The notes beneath the pieces are model-generated. The model was not told where the DNA came from. It worked only from the letters and a program-made list of their open reading frames with translations, and did not search any database. A stretch of 35,517 nt of DNA. It comes from JAGOUU01 sp964609155 (GTDB lineage: Bacteria; Pseudomonadota; Gammaproteobacteria; JAGOUU01). Location of the stretch: the NCBI GenBank assembly GCA_964609155.1, contig CAZSRF010000026.1, forward strand, positions 1-35,517. The letters run 5' to 3'. Positions 23,214-32,874 of the stretch are shown one piece after another. The position numbers were made by a program, and so were the translations under genes. The number at the start of each line of letters is the position of its first letter. Position 1 is the stretch's first letter.

Positions 23214-24191
23214 TTAAGGGGCATCCAAAAAATTAGCTATAAATACAAAGACCTTGGCCCTATAGTTTTCTGACTCATTACAAAGATTATGATACCCACC
23301 ATAAATATAGTGCACACAATGATTAGGAAAAATCTTTGATAACATTGGTATATTATACTTCCAATCTATGGTCTGATCTGCGGTGCCTTGAATAATCAAC
23401 ATTGGAATATCTAAGGCTTTATATTTAGGAAGCCTCAAACCCCAATTATGCAAGGCCTTGACCCACCTAAGTGGTACAAATCTTGCTTGCAGTGGGTCAT
23501 TATACTTAATAAAATTCAAAAACTTGTAATCATGTGATATCTTTTTGGGTTGACGGGTAACAAACTTGATAAATACTGAAAGATAACTCGCTGTTTTTTT
23601 AAATTTCCAAAATGGTACTTTTAGAAGCGGAGCAAGTAAAATTACTTTTGAAAATATAACCCTGTGACGATTTCTTAACAAATATTCTATAGTCCAAGCA
23701 GCGCCAGCGCTAAACCCTGAAATATAAAAAGGAATTTTACTATCAGCATATCGTTGTTGCAATATAATAACAACATCTTCAATACAATTTACATATTGCC
23801 CAAAATCCACAATATCACCAAGTTTACCCGTTGATAAACCATGCCCAGGCAGATCTACAGCAACTACGATGTACTGATTATTAATTAAAAATTGAAAATA
23901 ATCTCCATAAAGCCCCACATGATCAAGATAACCATGAATAAACAAAACTATACCTTTGCTGAAACTACAATCAGTTTTTTTTAATTGATAAATTTGTATA
24001 ACAATTTCGAAATCATCGACTAAAAGTTTACCAATATCTAATAAAATATTATTATTAACGACACTACTAGCAGGTAGTCTATAATATTTTAAATATCTAT
24101 CTAGGAGTACTCTTAACTCTTTATTTGGTTTAGAATTACTTGAATCAAGCAAGCCTGGCAATAAAGTAACTATTTTATTAAATTCTTGCAT
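23214..24191 (-). CDS. alpha/beta hydrolase, lysophospholipase-like (Hydrolase_4 type)
   Basis: The 325-residue serine hydrolase carries the fold's motifs. These are the oxyanion region LFIHGYLDHVGLY (83-95), VDLPGHGLSTGK (112-123), the nucleophile elbow GFSAG with S161, the acid in IQGTADQTIDW, and the catalytic His in GGYHNLCNE. The order and spacing match monoacylglycerol lipase/lysophospholipase L2-like proteins. There is no signal peptide, so it acts in the cytoplasm. An N-terminal extension of about 60 residues precedes the core. It is transcribed alone, divergent from the aminopeptidase gene with 56 nt between the starts. The substrate is not predictable from sequence. Confidence 0.8.
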   Translation of the reverse strand: MQEFNKIVTLLPGLLDSSNSKPNKELRVLLDRYLKYYRLPASSVVNNNILLDIGKLLVDDFEIVIQIYQLKKTDCSFSKGIVLFIHGYLDHVGLYGDYFQFLINNQYIVVAVDLPGHGLSTGKLGDIVDFGQYVNCIEDVVIILQQRYADSKIPFYISGFSAGAAWTIEYLLRNRHRVIFSKVILLAPLLKVPFWKFKKTASYLSVFIKFVTRQPKKISHDYKFLNFIKYNDPLQARFVPLRWVKALHNWGLRLPKYKALDIPMLIIQGTADQTIDWKYNIPMLSKIFPNHCVHYIYGGYHNLCNESENYRAKVFVFIANFLDAP

Positions 24192-24247
24192 TTTAGGTTA
24201 TATTTGTAGAACACTTAATTTATCATTTTTACGACTATAAGGTCATT

Positions 24248-25771
24248 ATGTTAGACTATAAAATTAATTACAAACCAACTAATATAAATATTAGTTACAA
24301 TAAAGAAAAATGCAAAGATACTCACCCAACTCTAGTTGTATTTCAAGAGCAACCTACAGAAAAAGACTGGCTGGGCCTACCCCTACCCCACTGTGAAGTG
24401 TTTTTTAATAGATGGCAGCAACACACACAGATAAACAAATTATCAGCTCTAGATTGTTTTACTACTACTTATCCAGATAACACTGGATCTGGCATAGCCT
24501 TTATCAACTTAGCAAGCTATGAGTCAACGTATAAAAAACTTGATATATTTAAAAAACAGCTTCTTCTTATAGCCTATAATAAACCATTAGGTATTAATAT
24601 TGTAACTTATAATTTCAATAACGAGCTTGAAGAAGAAAATACTATTAATCAACTGATTGTTTGTATTGGCAGCTATTACACGCTGCTACCCAAAATAACT
24701 CAAAAAGATGATCTCACGACTAGCGATAGCAAAATCAATATTGAATATTTTGGTAACATTACAAAACACGATCCTAGCCGTGCCATTGCAGAAGTCCATG
24801 GTAATGGCTTAACAAGATACCTTTGTAATCTACCAGCCAACCATCTTTATCCAGAAGTATACCGCGAATATGTTCAGCAATTCGCTAAGAACAATCACTG
24901 GCAGTATGAGTTTATGGGAATAGATGTGTTAAAACAAAAAAATGCAGGGGCCTATCTTGCAGTTATACAAGGCTCTTCTCGTAAAGATGCTGGTATTATC
25001 AAACTTACTTATACCCCTAAAAATAATTATACTCATAAAAAAGTTACACTAATTGGTAAAGGATTATGCTTTGATACTGGAGGTTACAACTTAAAAACTC
25101 CTCTAGGCTCCATGTACAGCATGAATCATGATATGACAGGAAGCGCCATTGCGTTAGGAACGTTATATGCTCTAAGCAACCTGCAAGTCCCTTTTGAGGT
25201 TGAGATTTGGATGGCTTTAGCCCAAAATGACATAGGCCCTGATGCTTATAAGCCTAGTGATGTGGTCTATGCAAGTGATGGCACAAGTATAGAAGTTGTT
25301 AATACTGATGCTGAAGGCCGGATGGTCCTTTGTGATACATGGCATTTAGCGAGTCTAGGTAAGCCTGATGCAATGTTTAGCTATGCTACACTAACAGGCT
25401 CATGTGTTCGAGCATTAGACGAACTTTATTCTGGTGTAATCACTAATCAATACCAATGGAATACTGTTTTAACAGATATAGGTTACCAGTGCGGTGAAAG
25501 AGTATGGCCCTTTCCGTACACTGATGACTATGACGAAGTTTTAAAAAGCGATATAGCTGACATTAAACAATGCCACGAAGGGCCTGCAGATCAAATCAGA
25601 GCAGCACGATTTTTAGGTAAGTTTGTTCACAATAATACCCCTTGGATTCATATTGATCTATCGTCTCATGCCCACAAAGGCGGGCTTGGTCATATCCACA
25701 CTGATACAACAGGTTTTGGTGTAAGATTTACTTTAAGTTGCTTGCTGGACAGTGATCTATTTAATGAATAA
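24248..25771 (+). CDS. leucyl aminopeptidase, M17 family
   Basis: This two-metal cytosolic aminopeptidase releases N-terminal residues from peptides. The 507-residue protein shows the M17 catalytic domain in its second half: GKGLCFDTGGYNLKT with K271 and D276, and the signature NTDAEGRM at 352-359 with D354, E356 and R358. VEIWMALAQND and YATLTGSCVRALDE are also family blocks. The N-terminal half is divergent from E. coli PepA, closer to the PepB/plain M17 type. AAGG lies upstream of the ATG. It overlaps pyrC by 8 nt, a coupling of peptide turnover with pyrimidine synthesis that may only reflect compaction. Confidence 0.92.
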   Translation: MLDYKINYKPTNINISYNKEKCKDTHPTLVVFQEQPTEKDWLGLPLPHCEVFFNRWQQHTQINKLSALDCFTTTYPDNTGSGIAFINLASYESTYKKLDIFKKQLLLIAYNKPLGINIVTYNFNNELEEENTINQLIVCIGSYYTLLPKITQKDDLTTSDSKINIEYFGNITKHDPSRAIAEVHGNGLTRYLCNLPANHLYPEVYREYVQQFAKNNHWQYEFMGIDVLKQKNAGAYLAVIQGSSRKDAGIIKLTYTPKNNYTHKKVTLIGKGLCFDTGGYNLKTPLGSMYSMNHDMTGSAIALGTLYALSNLQVPFEVEIWMALAQNDIGPDAYKPSDVVYASDGTSIEVVNTDAEGRMVLCDTWHLASLGKPDAMFSYATLTGSCVRALDELYSGVITNQYQWNTVLTDIGYQCGERVWPFPYTDDYDEVLKSDIADIKQCHEGPADQIRAARFLGKFVHNNTPWIHIDLSSHAHKGGLGHIHTDTTGFGVRFTLSCLLDSDLFNE

Positions 25772-26822
25772 GTTAACTATAACAAAACCTGATGATTGGC
25801 ATATTCATCTACGTCAAGACTTAGATTTAAAGACTACGGTGAATCATGCTGCAAAGCAGTTTCACCGTGTTATAGCTATGCCTAATACAATTCCACCGGT
25901 TGTAGATATAACTAGTGGAATTAACTATAAAAAAGCAATTTCAAATAATACACCTGATAACTTAAAACAATCTTTTAATCCTTTGGTAACAATTTATTTA
26001 ACAGATGACACTACTGAAGAAACAATTAAACAAGCAAGTACACACTCCGACTTTATTGGCGCTAAGCTCTACCCTAAAGGCGCAACAACTAACTCCCATA
26101 ATGGTGTAACTGATATCTCAAAAATACAAAAAGTCATAGCTACTATGGAAGAATTTAACTTCCCACTATTAGTACATGGAGAAGTGACAGATGATAGCGT
26201 AGATGTCTTTGATCGAGAAACTGCTTTTATTCACAATATATTAACCAAGATTCGCAAACAATATCCTAGACTTAGGATTATTTTAGAGCATGTCACAACA
26301 AAGGATGGCATCGACTTTGTCTTAGATAATTCAAAATATACAGCTGCAACAATTACTCCTCATCATCTATTGCTAAACCGTAATGATCTCTTAGTTGGAG
26401 GCTTAAGGCCGCATTACTATTGTTTACCTATTATTAAAGATAGATTCAATCAAGAGGCTCTGATAAAAGCTGCTTTGAGCAACAATCCAAGTTTTTTTGC
26501 GGGAAGTGACAGCGCACCACATAAAAAAACTATGAAAGAATCCTTCTGCTGTCCTGCTGGCATTTATCATGGGCCAGATACGACTTTAGTTTATGCACAG
26601 TTCTTTGATACATATAACAAACTAGAAAATTTAGAAGCATTTATCAGTTTTTATGGTGCAGATTTTTATAATTTACCAAGAAATGAAGACACCATTACCT
26701 TACTAAAGCAAGAATATACTATCCCTGACTCCTATTTTTATCCGGATCACTTTGATCAACTAATTCCATTTTGGGCGGGTAAAAAGTTGTCATGGAGCTA
26801 TGCTTACACTAATCTGAATTAA
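25764..26822 (+). CDS. pyrC: dihydroorotase, class II
   Basis: PyrC closes carbamoyl-aspartate to dihydroorotate, step three of pyrimidine synthesis. With the ATG at 25764 it is 352 residues, as in E. coli PyrC. The zinc ligands and catalytic residues are visible: DWHIHLR (H13, H15), the carboxylated Lys in GAKLYPKGAT (K101), VHGE (H138), EHVTTKDG (H176) and the catalytic Asp in FAGSDSAPH (D249). A GTG four codons earlier (25752) is possible, but the ATG matches the conserved N-terminus. It overlaps the aminopeptidase stop by 8 nt and ends 7 nt from convergent ampG. Confidence 0.96.
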   Translation: MNKLTITKPDDWHIHLRQDLDLKTTVNHAAKQFHRVIAMPNTIPPVVDITSGINYKKAISNNTPDNLKQSFNPLVTIYLTDDTTEETIKQASTHSDFIGAKLYPKGATTNSHNGVTDISKIQKVIATMEEFNFPLLVHGEVTDDSVDVFDRETAFIHNILTKIRKQYPRLRIILEHVTTKDGIDFVLDNSKYTAATITPHHLLLNRNDLLVGGLRPHYYCLPIIKDRFNQEALIKAALSNNPSFFAGSDSAPHKKTMKESFCCPAGIYHGPDTTLVYAQFFDTYNKLENLEAFISFYGADFYNLPRNEDTITLLKQEYTIPDSYFYPDHFDQLIPFWAGKKLSWSYAYTNLN

Positions 26823-26829
26823 TTATGAA

Positions 26830-28098
26830 CTAAGCCTGAACTAATTCACCTTGAGAATAAGATATCTCATGTAAATTTATGTCTTTTTTTAAAAATTTTA
26901 AAATAAACAAGCTAGGCAAAGAAGCACAAAAAGAAAATATAAAAAAATGCTCCCATCCAAACATATTAACAAAATAACCTGAAATGGGTAAAACATACAC
27001 CCTACCCATAGCAACCAAGGCGCTAAACAATGCGAATTGTGCAGCTGTGTACTTTTTATTACAAAGCTGCATTAAAAATACCATTAAAGCCGCCGTACCT
27101 AGACCACTTGCAAATTGATCCACTAAGATAGTACAAGCCATTAATACGTAATTATGGCCTACTATGGCTAAGAGAACAAACAGCAATATGGCTAGGGCTT
27201 GCAATACCCCAAACCAAAATAATGATCGATACAAACCTAGCTTATTAATTAAACCACCTCCAATGCTTAAACCAATAAGAGTAGCAAATAAGCCCATTGT
27301 TTTAGAAACCACGCCTACATCATGTGTTGTAAACTGCAAGGTTGTAATTAAAAATGGGGTTGTTAATGAAAAAGAAAATGCTTCGCCTAATTTATAACTT
27401 ATTAATAGCAAAGTTAATAATATGGCATTTGGTCTTTGCAAAAATTCTTTCATAGGATTAGCTATGATATCAGCAAAAGTTGTAAAGTCCTTTTCTTGTT
27501 GTGACTTATTGATTTCTTCTTTCGCAATTAAGGTAAATATTGAACATAGCATTAACAACAAGCCCATCGAAATATATGTCAACTGCCAACCTATATAATG
27601 GCTTATTAATAGTGCCCCGCCACCCGATACTAACATAGCAATCCTATAGCCATAAACATACACTACAGAGCCATAACCTCGTTCATATTCTTTTAATAAT
27701 TCGGTTCTATATGCATCAAATGCAATGTCTTGTGTTGCTGAAAATAAAGAGATTAACAGAGCAAAAAAACCGATTGCTCGAGGATTATTTATGGGATCAC
27801 AAAAAGCTATTGCTATAATAGCTACAACCAACGCAAGTTGCATTAAAAAGATCCAACCTCTTCTTAAGCTTAGAAATGGTAATTGAAACCTATCTATAAA
27901 TGGTGCCCATAAAAATTTATAAATATATGGTTGTGTAGATAACCCCAACAGTCCTATTGTTACAAGACTTACACCCTCTTGTGTTAACCAAGCCTGCAAG
28001 GCTGTACCTGTTAGAGCTAACGGTATTCCAGAAGAAAACCCTAAAATCGCAATAATGAACAAATTAAAATAATTTACTCGAGTATTTAAATTTAACAT
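26830..28098 (-). CDS. ampG: muropeptide permease AmpG-like (MFS)
   Basis: This is an inner-membrane major-facilitator transporter that imports anhydro-muropeptides for cell-wall recycling. The 422-residue protein has about 12 hydrophobic segments. It has the AmpG hallmark GFSSGIPLALTGTALQAWL near the N-terminus, YKFLWAPFIDR in the first cytoplasmic loop, and SATQDIAFDAYRTELL near 125-140. E. coli AmpG has a longer C-terminus with two extra segments; this shorter form is common in other proteobacteria. It is convergent with pyrC and has no operon partner. A related role, such as uptake of other sugar-peptides, cannot be ruled out. Confidence 0.85.
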   Translation of the reverse strand: MLNLNTRVNYFNLFIIAILGFSSGIPLALTGTALQAWLTQEGVSLVTIGLLGLSTQPYIYKFLWAPFIDRFQLPFLSLRRGWIFLMQLALVVAIIAIAFCDPINNPRAIGFFALLISLFSATQDIAFDAYRTELLKEYERGYGSVVYVYGYRIAMLVSGGGALLISHYIGWQLTYISMGLLLMLCSIFTLIAKEEINKSQQEKDFTTFADIIANPMKEFLQRPNAILLTLLLISYKLGEAFSFSLTTPFLITTLQFTTHDVGVVSKTMGLFATLIGLSIGGGLINKLGLYRSLFWFGVLQALAILLFVLLAIVGHNYVLMACTILVDQFASGLGTAALMVFLMQLCNKKYTAAQFALFSALVAMGRVYVLPISGYFVNMFGWEHFFIFSFCASLPSLFILKFLKKDINLHEISYSQGELVQA

Positions 28099-28160
28099 AA
28101 TATTGAATGGTTTTTATACACGATTTATGTTCATCAAGATTGTATAATTATTCTAAACAT

Positions 28161-28180
28161 ATAAGCTAATATAAGCTAAT
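28161..28180. repeat. 10-bp direct repeat upstream of the Mip-like gene
   Basis: ATAAGCTAAT is present twice in tandem (28161-28170, 28171-28180), about 32 bp upstream of the predicted -35 box. It might be a regulator site or just another short slippage repeat. Confidence 0.5.
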
Positions 28181-28211
28181 AAATTATATAAAAACTCAAA
28201 TTATATTTTTA

Positions 28212-28240
28212 TTGAAGAATAGCCAAAGATGATTTATAGT
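28212..28240 (+). promoter_or_regulatory. candidate promoter of the Mip-like gene
   Basis: TTGAAG (28212-28217) and TATAGT (28235-28240) are spaced by the optimal 17 bp. The predicted leader is about 45 nt and contains AAGGA ahead of the ATG at 28292. Confidence 0.55.
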
Positions 28241-28291
28241 ATGTTTTATAGTTTTGAAGCATTAACATCAATAAAATAAGGACCTAATATT

Positions 28292-29014
28292 ATGAAACGC
28301 TTATTACTCCCCATGACTCTATGTGCAGGACTTGCATCAAATATTTATGCCTCTGACATGGCCAGCCCTGATAAAATGTCAGATGCCGAAAAACAAAGTT
28401 ACGCTGCTGGTTTCGCTCAAGGTAGTCAATTAAACAAAATGGATACTGAGTTGGGTGTAAAGTTCGATATGAAGTATTTCCAGGCAGGTTTTGATACTGC
28501 TTATAAAAACTCTGCATCTGTCCTAACAGATGAACAAATGGAAACATCCTTAGTTGCTTTGCAAAAATCAATTATGGAAAAGCAAAAAAAATACATGGAA
28601 ACACAGTTTGCCAAAAACAAAAAAGATAGCGAAAACTTCTTAAAAGACAAATCTAAAGCTAAAGGTATCAACAAACTCAATGGCGGCGTACTTTATGAGG
28701 TAGTGCAATCTGGTACATCTAAAGACCACCCTTCTCTAACAGATAAAGTAAAAGTAAGTTATATTGGAACCACTATTGATGGTAAAACTTTTGATAAAAA
28801 TGATAATGTAGAACTACCGCTAAATAATTTAATTAAAGGCTGGCAAACTGCTTTACAAAAAATGTCCCCTGGTGACAAATGGAAACTATATGTCCCCTCT
28901 GATCAAGCTTATGGTGAGAATGGTGCCCCTGGTATTATGCCAAATAGCACATTGGTATTTGATATCGAATTGAAAGATATTGTTAAAGCTACAACAACTG
29001 GAAAGAAAAGCTAG
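28292..29014 (+). CDS. exported FKBP-type peptidyl-prolyl isomerase (Mip/FkpA-like)
   Basis: This is a periplasmic or surface prolyl isomerase that helps proteins fold outside the cytoplasm. The 240-residue protein has a signal peptide (about 1-20, cleavage near IYA-S). The N-terminal FKBP dimerisation domain (about 30-125) includes KQSYAAGFAQGSQL and a long Lys-rich helix. A C-terminal FKBP domain (about 130-232) has VKVSYIGTTIDGKTFD, LIKGWQTALQKMSPGDKWKL and the end block TLVFDIEL. This is the Mip architecture of Legionella and Coxiella, where Mip promotes infection. It is monocistronic, with a good promoter and AAGGA ribosome binding site. Confidence 0.92.
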   Translation: MKRLLLPMTLCAGLASNIYASDMASPDKMSDAEKQSYAAGFAQGSQLNKMDTELGVKFDMKYFQAGFDTAYKNSASVLTDEQMETSLVALQKSIMEKQKKYMETQFAKNKKDSENFLKDKSKAKGINKLNGGVLYEVVQSGTSKDHPSLTDKVKVSYIGTTIDGKTFDKNDNVELPLNNLIKGWQTALQKMSPGDKWKLYVPSDQAYGENGAPGIMPNSTLVFDIELKDIVKATTTGKKS

Positions 29015-29070
29015 TGGTTTTTAATATACAATAAAGATTTCATGGCATAATAGCTCAGCTCACATCTACC

Positions 29071-29090
29071 ATTCCCGCGAAAGCGGGAAT
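29071..29090. repeat. palindromic intergenic repeat (ATTCCCGC-GAAA-GCGGGAAT)
   Basis: A perfect 8-bp stem closed by a GAAA tetraloop, in a CATTCCCGC...GCGGGAATC context, matches a palindrome type widely dispersed between genes in proteobacteria. It stands out as G+C-rich in an A+T-rich region and lies between the Mip-like gene and the IS66 relic. It may also slow transcription from the Mip-like gene. The rest of 29015-29208 shows no gene. Confidence 0.7.
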
Positions 29091-29208
29091 CTGGTTTTAC
29101 AAATTAAGGCTAGACCATAATAGTAACAGCCAGCCCCCTCGTTAACATATTGAAAAAAAGGAAGAAATCTATAAGATACGGGTATTAAAGCAATACAGCT
29201 ATTACTTA

Positions 29209-29382
29209 ATGAACAATAAAAATCTTTTAAAATTGCCAAACGGTTCTGAGCTTCCAACTACTATAGAAGAGTGTTATGACTTAATTCGCAGTTTGCTAAC
29301 AAGCATTTCAGAACTCTTTAAGCGAATTGAAAAATTAGAGAAAGAAAAGATCTATTCTTATAATACTGCCGCTATTCATTAA
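29209..29382 (+). pseudogene. N-terminal relic of an IS66-family transposase (TnpC-like)
   Basis: This 57-codon frame encodes a peptide with LPTTIEECYDLIRSLL followed by ISELFKRIEKLEKEK. That layout, a short Leu-Pro lead then a Leu-zipper-like coiled coil, matches the beginning of IS66 TnpC transposases. The complete protein is about 450-500 residues, so everything after the coiled coil is missing. The frame then diverges and stops at 29380-29382, overlapping the fimV stop on the other strand. No AGGAGG-type site supports translation. It is probably a decayed insertion remnant, though a small coiled-coil protein is possible. Confidence 0.6.
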
Positions 29383-31751
29383 CTTCCATGTTGATAAATA
29401 CGATCAGCATATTTTCTTTGTTCAGGAGTACCTTTGTTATGTATGATATCAAGAATCTTTTTAGCATTTACATGATCATTAAGATCTAAATAAGCTTGTA
29501 CTAATCTATAATAAGAATCCATTTGTTCTTCTTTAATACCCACTGCCTGAGTATAAATGTGATCGTTTTCTATATGTTCTTCTACCTCTTCTTGCTTATC
29601 TCCATGCTCATGTTCGTGAGCATGTATAGAATAATAATCTTCAATAACCTCTTCTTCAGCTGCTACAATGTTATAATCTCCTACAGCTTCACCATTCGTA
29701 TCGTCTCTAAATTTTGCTCTATTATTGACCGATTCAGCTTCTCTTTTTTCACGACGGTTGTATTGATAAGCAAACCCAGCTAAAGCACTAGCCGCTATTA
29801 ACCCCATAATGGTGTAAAAAATGGTTTGTATCTGATCGTTAGTTAAACTCTCAGTACTATTATTTATATTTTCTAAAGAAGAGCTAGCTGAGTCTACAAT
29901 AGAACTTATATAAGAATCACTAGCGACTGTTTGTTGACTTGGTGCTGTATTTATAGTATTTGCAGGCAAAGCCGGTGATTGTACTGCAACTTGCTGATTT
30001 ACTATTTGATCTACTGTGGCTCTAGAAGCAGGAACAGTAGCAATATCATTTTGACTACCGGAACCACTAGTTCTTAAAGCCACTAGTTTTGCCATGTCAC
30101 TTATCTGTGCTTTTAACATAGCTAATTGATCTTTTAAATCTTGCATTTCTCTTTGTCGTGTTACTGCTCGCTCTGCATCTGCTAAAAATCTTTCACCGCT
30201 TGAGGTTGAAGATTCTGTTGATACAATTTCTAATTTTCTAGAAGCAACTTTAAAATTTACATTATTCTTTGCAGCATCTATTTTTGCATTATCAATATCT
30301 TTTTGAATAGAACTAAACTGGGCTAAAGCACTCGTAGAATCAAATGTAGTTTCACTATTTGTTTGTGAATTTGTTTGTAACTTAGTAGCCTTAGAGTTAT
30401 TGGCAGCAATTACAGAATCTTGTGTATTTTGTTTACTTGGCGCAAATAATGGGCTTTCTGAACTTTGTGCAATTTGTGTATCAATTTTTTTGGCATCTGT
30501 TATTTTTAAATTTGCAATATTACCATTTATTGGACTTATGCGAATAATATCAGATGCTGTTGTAGCTGTTGAAGAAGGCGCAGACTTACTTGGCGATGAA
30601 ACCTTTGCTATTGTAATTTTTTTACTAGGAATCACATTTTTTGAACGTGTTGTTTTTGTTATTGTTTGACGCGCTACAGATTTAGTAGGTGTAACTGAAA
30701 CTTTAGCAGCACTAGGCATAATCTTTGGTTTAGTATTAACAGCTATAATTTTAGTATCAACTACTGGTTTTTTAACTTGCACAATTGTTGTGCCTTTAAT
30801 ATCAAAATTATTCTGTTCTTTTGTAAAAATTTCACGAGCCTGTCCTGGCGATGGAATATTAAGAGTTGTATTGCCTTTTAAACACGCCATATCACCATTA
30901 ACAAACGCATGTTTATTGCTTACATAGATTGCAATCATCATTTGCTGACGTGTAATACCAGGAAGAGTATCAGCTTGTGTTACCCCTTCTGCTATCTCAG
31001 ACAAGGTGTCTCCAGGCACTGTTATTGTACTAGTGCTGCTTTGTGGTCTATAAGTAACAATATTTTGTTGATTTACTAGATTAGGCTCTGGTTGCTTACC
31101 TGTTTCTGTATCGCTATTCGCGCTTGGTGTATTCGAATCTGAAGGTAGTATTTTAGAAAGAGATGCATACGCTGAACCTAAGATCCCTGATAAACTAGAG
31201 TTATCTTGATAATCCTTGTATAACTCATTATCTTTATTAGGATTTTCCTCTGTTCTTATAATTCGTTTTTCATCTTCGGTTGATGCTAAGGCTACCTTAT
31301 TTGCAACAGGAATTATATTAGCACTTTCAATATTTTTTTCAAAAATTGGGGCTTTCATTATGGTAATATATTCCCGTGTAGCTCGCCCCTGAGGCCATTC
31401 AACTGTCAACAAAAAACTTAAAAATTGTGTTGATATGGGCTCTGAAGATTTAACTTTAATAAACCAATTTTTCGCGCTGTCCGAATAAGCTTTAAAAGTT
31501 AACTGATCATGGTAAGGTTGTTTTTTTAAGCCTAATTGTCTGAATTGAATATCATCAGATAATTTAACTTTTATTTGCGATGCCGTTAGATCCGTACTGG
31601 TATTTTCTAAAGTAATATCAGCATCTAAAGGTTCGCCGTACATTGAGTTAGTCATAATTCTACCAAGATTTAAAGCCAAGCTAGAATTATGGTTACATGA
31701 AAATACTAATAACAAACAACATAACTTGAATTTTAAGCCTTCTATCTTCAT
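29379..31751 (-). CDS. fimV: FimV family pilus/polarity protein
   Basis: FimV is an inner-membrane protein with a peptidoglycan-binding periplasmic part, needed for type IV pilus or type II secretion assembly and for cell-pole organisation. The 790-residue protein has a signal peptide (about 1-26) and the FimV N-terminal domain (about 27-130), starting LNLGRIMTNSMYGEPLDADI. A LysM-like module (about 241-305) contains ITVPGDTLSEIAEGV. A long Ser/Thr/Lys-rich linker precedes a coiled coil at about 525-555 (MQDLKDQLAMLKAQISDMAK). One membrane helix (about 642-661) is followed by an acidic, His-rich cytoplasmic stretch (HAHEHEHGD near 705) and the TPR-like FimV C-terminal domain (about 740-788). 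It is shorter than Pseudomonas FimV (about 900). It follows asd by 81 nt, a common gammaproteobacterial arrangement. Confidence 0.9.
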   Translation of the reverse strand: MKIEGLKFKLCCLLLVFSCNHNSSLALNLGRIMTNSMYGEPLDADITLENTSTDLTASQIKVKLSDDIQFRQLGLKKQPYHDQLTFKAYSDSAKNWFIKVKSSEPISTQFLSFLLTVEWPQGRATREYITIMKAPIFEKNIESANIIPVANKVALASTEDEKRIIRTEENPNKDNELYKDYQDNSSLSGILGSAYASLSKILPSDSNTPSANSDTETGKQPEPNLVNQQNIVTYRPQSSTSTITVPGDTLSEIAEGVTQADTLPGITRQQMMIAIYVSNKHAFVNGDMACLKGNTTLNIPSPGQAREIFTKEQNNFDIKGTTIVQVKKPVVDTKIIAVNTKPKIMPSAAKVSVTPTKSVARQTITKTTRSKNVIPSKKITIAKVSSPSKSAPSSTATTASDIIRISPINGNIANLKITDAKKIDTQIAQSSESPLFAPSKQNTQDSVIAANNSKATKLQTNSQTNSETTFDSTSALAQFSSIQKDIDNAKIDAAKNNVNFKVASRKLEIVSTESSTSSGERFLADAERAVTRQREMQDLKDQLAMLKAQISDMAKLVALRTSGSGSQNDIATVPASRATVDQIVNQQVAVQSPALPANTINTAPSQQTVASDSYISSIVDSASSSLENINNSTESLTNDQIQTIFYTIMGLIAASALAGFAYQYNRREKREAESVNNRAKFRDDTNGEAVGDYNIVAAEEEVIEDYYSIHAHEHEHGDKQEEVEEHIENDHIYTQAVGIKEEQMDSYYRLVQAYLDLNDHVNAKKILDIIHNKGTPEQRKYADRIYQHGS

Positions 31752-31832
31752 AAACTTCCCTGTTTAATTTAGATCGCTATTGTTGTAATAACAAATACTC
31801 TTGGTTTAATTATTAACTATCGTAATTATAGT

Positions 31833-32852
31833 TTAATAAAATTCACTGACAAGTTTTTCAAGGATTTGCACGCTATTTAAAGCAGCACCTTTTCGAACGT
31901 TGTCTGCTGTTATCCAAAGATTTATCCCCATAGGGTGGGAAATATCTTCTCTAATTCTGCCAACATAGACAGGATCATTATTCGCAGCCTCACTAATAGC
32001 TGTAGGATAATTACCATCTATGTCATCTGAAATCACTACTACACCAGGAGTATTTCGTAATAGATCAATCACCTCTTCTCTAGAAATTTTAGACTCTGTT
32101 TCAATATGGACAGCTTCACTATGTCCCAAAAATACAGGAACCCGAACAGCAGTAGGGTTAACCAAAATACTATTGTCATTAAAGATTTTCTTGGTTTCCC
32201 AAATTATTTTCATTTCTTCTTTTGTATAATGATTATCTAAGAATTCATCAATTTGCGGGATAACATTAAAAGCTATCTGTTTTTTAAAAACCTCTGGTTT
32301 GTATTCACGGCCATTTAATAGTTCTATTGTCTGTTCTGATAGCTCTTTAATACCCTTTTGGCCTGCTCCTGAAACAGATTGATAAGTAGTAATATTGATT
32401 CTTGAAATTCCTACCAAATCATAAATTGGCTTCAATGCTACAACCATCTGAATAGTAGAACAATTAGGATTAGCAATGATACCGTGATTTTTATATTCAC
32501 CTATCTTATCAGCATTGACTTCTGGTACAATCAAAGGGATCTCTTCATCGTAGCGAAAACAAGATGTATTGTCTATCACTATAGCTCCAGCTGCTGTTGC
32601 TATAGGAACAAATTCCTTAGAGATATTCCCACCAGCTGAAAATAATGCAAAATCAACATCTTTGAAATCTTGCTCAGCTAAATCTACAACAGTAACATAT
32701 TTTTTATTAAATTGAATTCTTTGACCTGCTGAACGTTTGCTAGCCATAGGTATCAAGTTTTTGACAGGAAACTTGCGTTCTTCTAGTATTTCCAGCATAG
32801 ATTGACCAACTAAACCTGTAGCACCCACTACAGCAACATTATATTTAGACAC
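31833..32852 (-). CDS. asd: aspartate-semialdehyde dehydrogenase
   Basis: Asd reduces aspartyl-phosphate to the semialdehyde for lysine, diaminopimelate, methionine and threonine. The 339-residue protein has the NADP-binding GATGLVGQ (10-17) and the nucleophile C131 in ANPNCSTIQM. It also has GAGQKGIKEL and the catalytic His in VFLGHSEAVHIE. The length and the short active-site context mark the usv/Gram-positive-like short subtype rather than the ~370-residue E. coli type. It lies 22 nt after prmB and 81 nt before fimV, so all three are probably co-transcribed. It is essential for cell-wall diaminopimelate unless diaminopimelate is supplied. Confidence 0.95.
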   Translation of the reverse strand: MSKYNVAVVGATGLVGQSMLEILEERKFPVKNLIPMASKRSAGQRIQFNKKYVTVVDLAEQDFKDVDFALFSAGGNISKEFVPIATAAGAIVIDNTSCFRYDEEIPLIVPEVNADKIGEYKNHGIIANPNCSTIQMVVALKPIYDLVGISRINITTYQSVSGAGQKGIKELSEQTIELLNGREYKPEVFKKQIAFNVIPQIDEFLDNHYTKEEMKIIWETKKIFNDNSILVNPTAVRVPVFLGHSEAVHIETESKISREEVIDLLRNTPGVVVISDDIDGNYPTAISEAANNDPVYVGRIREDISHPMGINLWITADNVRKGAALNSVQILEKLVSEFY

Positions 32853-32874
32853 TTTACACTTGCCTCATTTAATC

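Noticed and set aside
29066..29257. 63-codon frame on the minus strand between the Mip-like gene and fimV
   Set aside because: It crosses the palindromic repeat and the IS66 relic, has no ribosome binding site and resembles no family.
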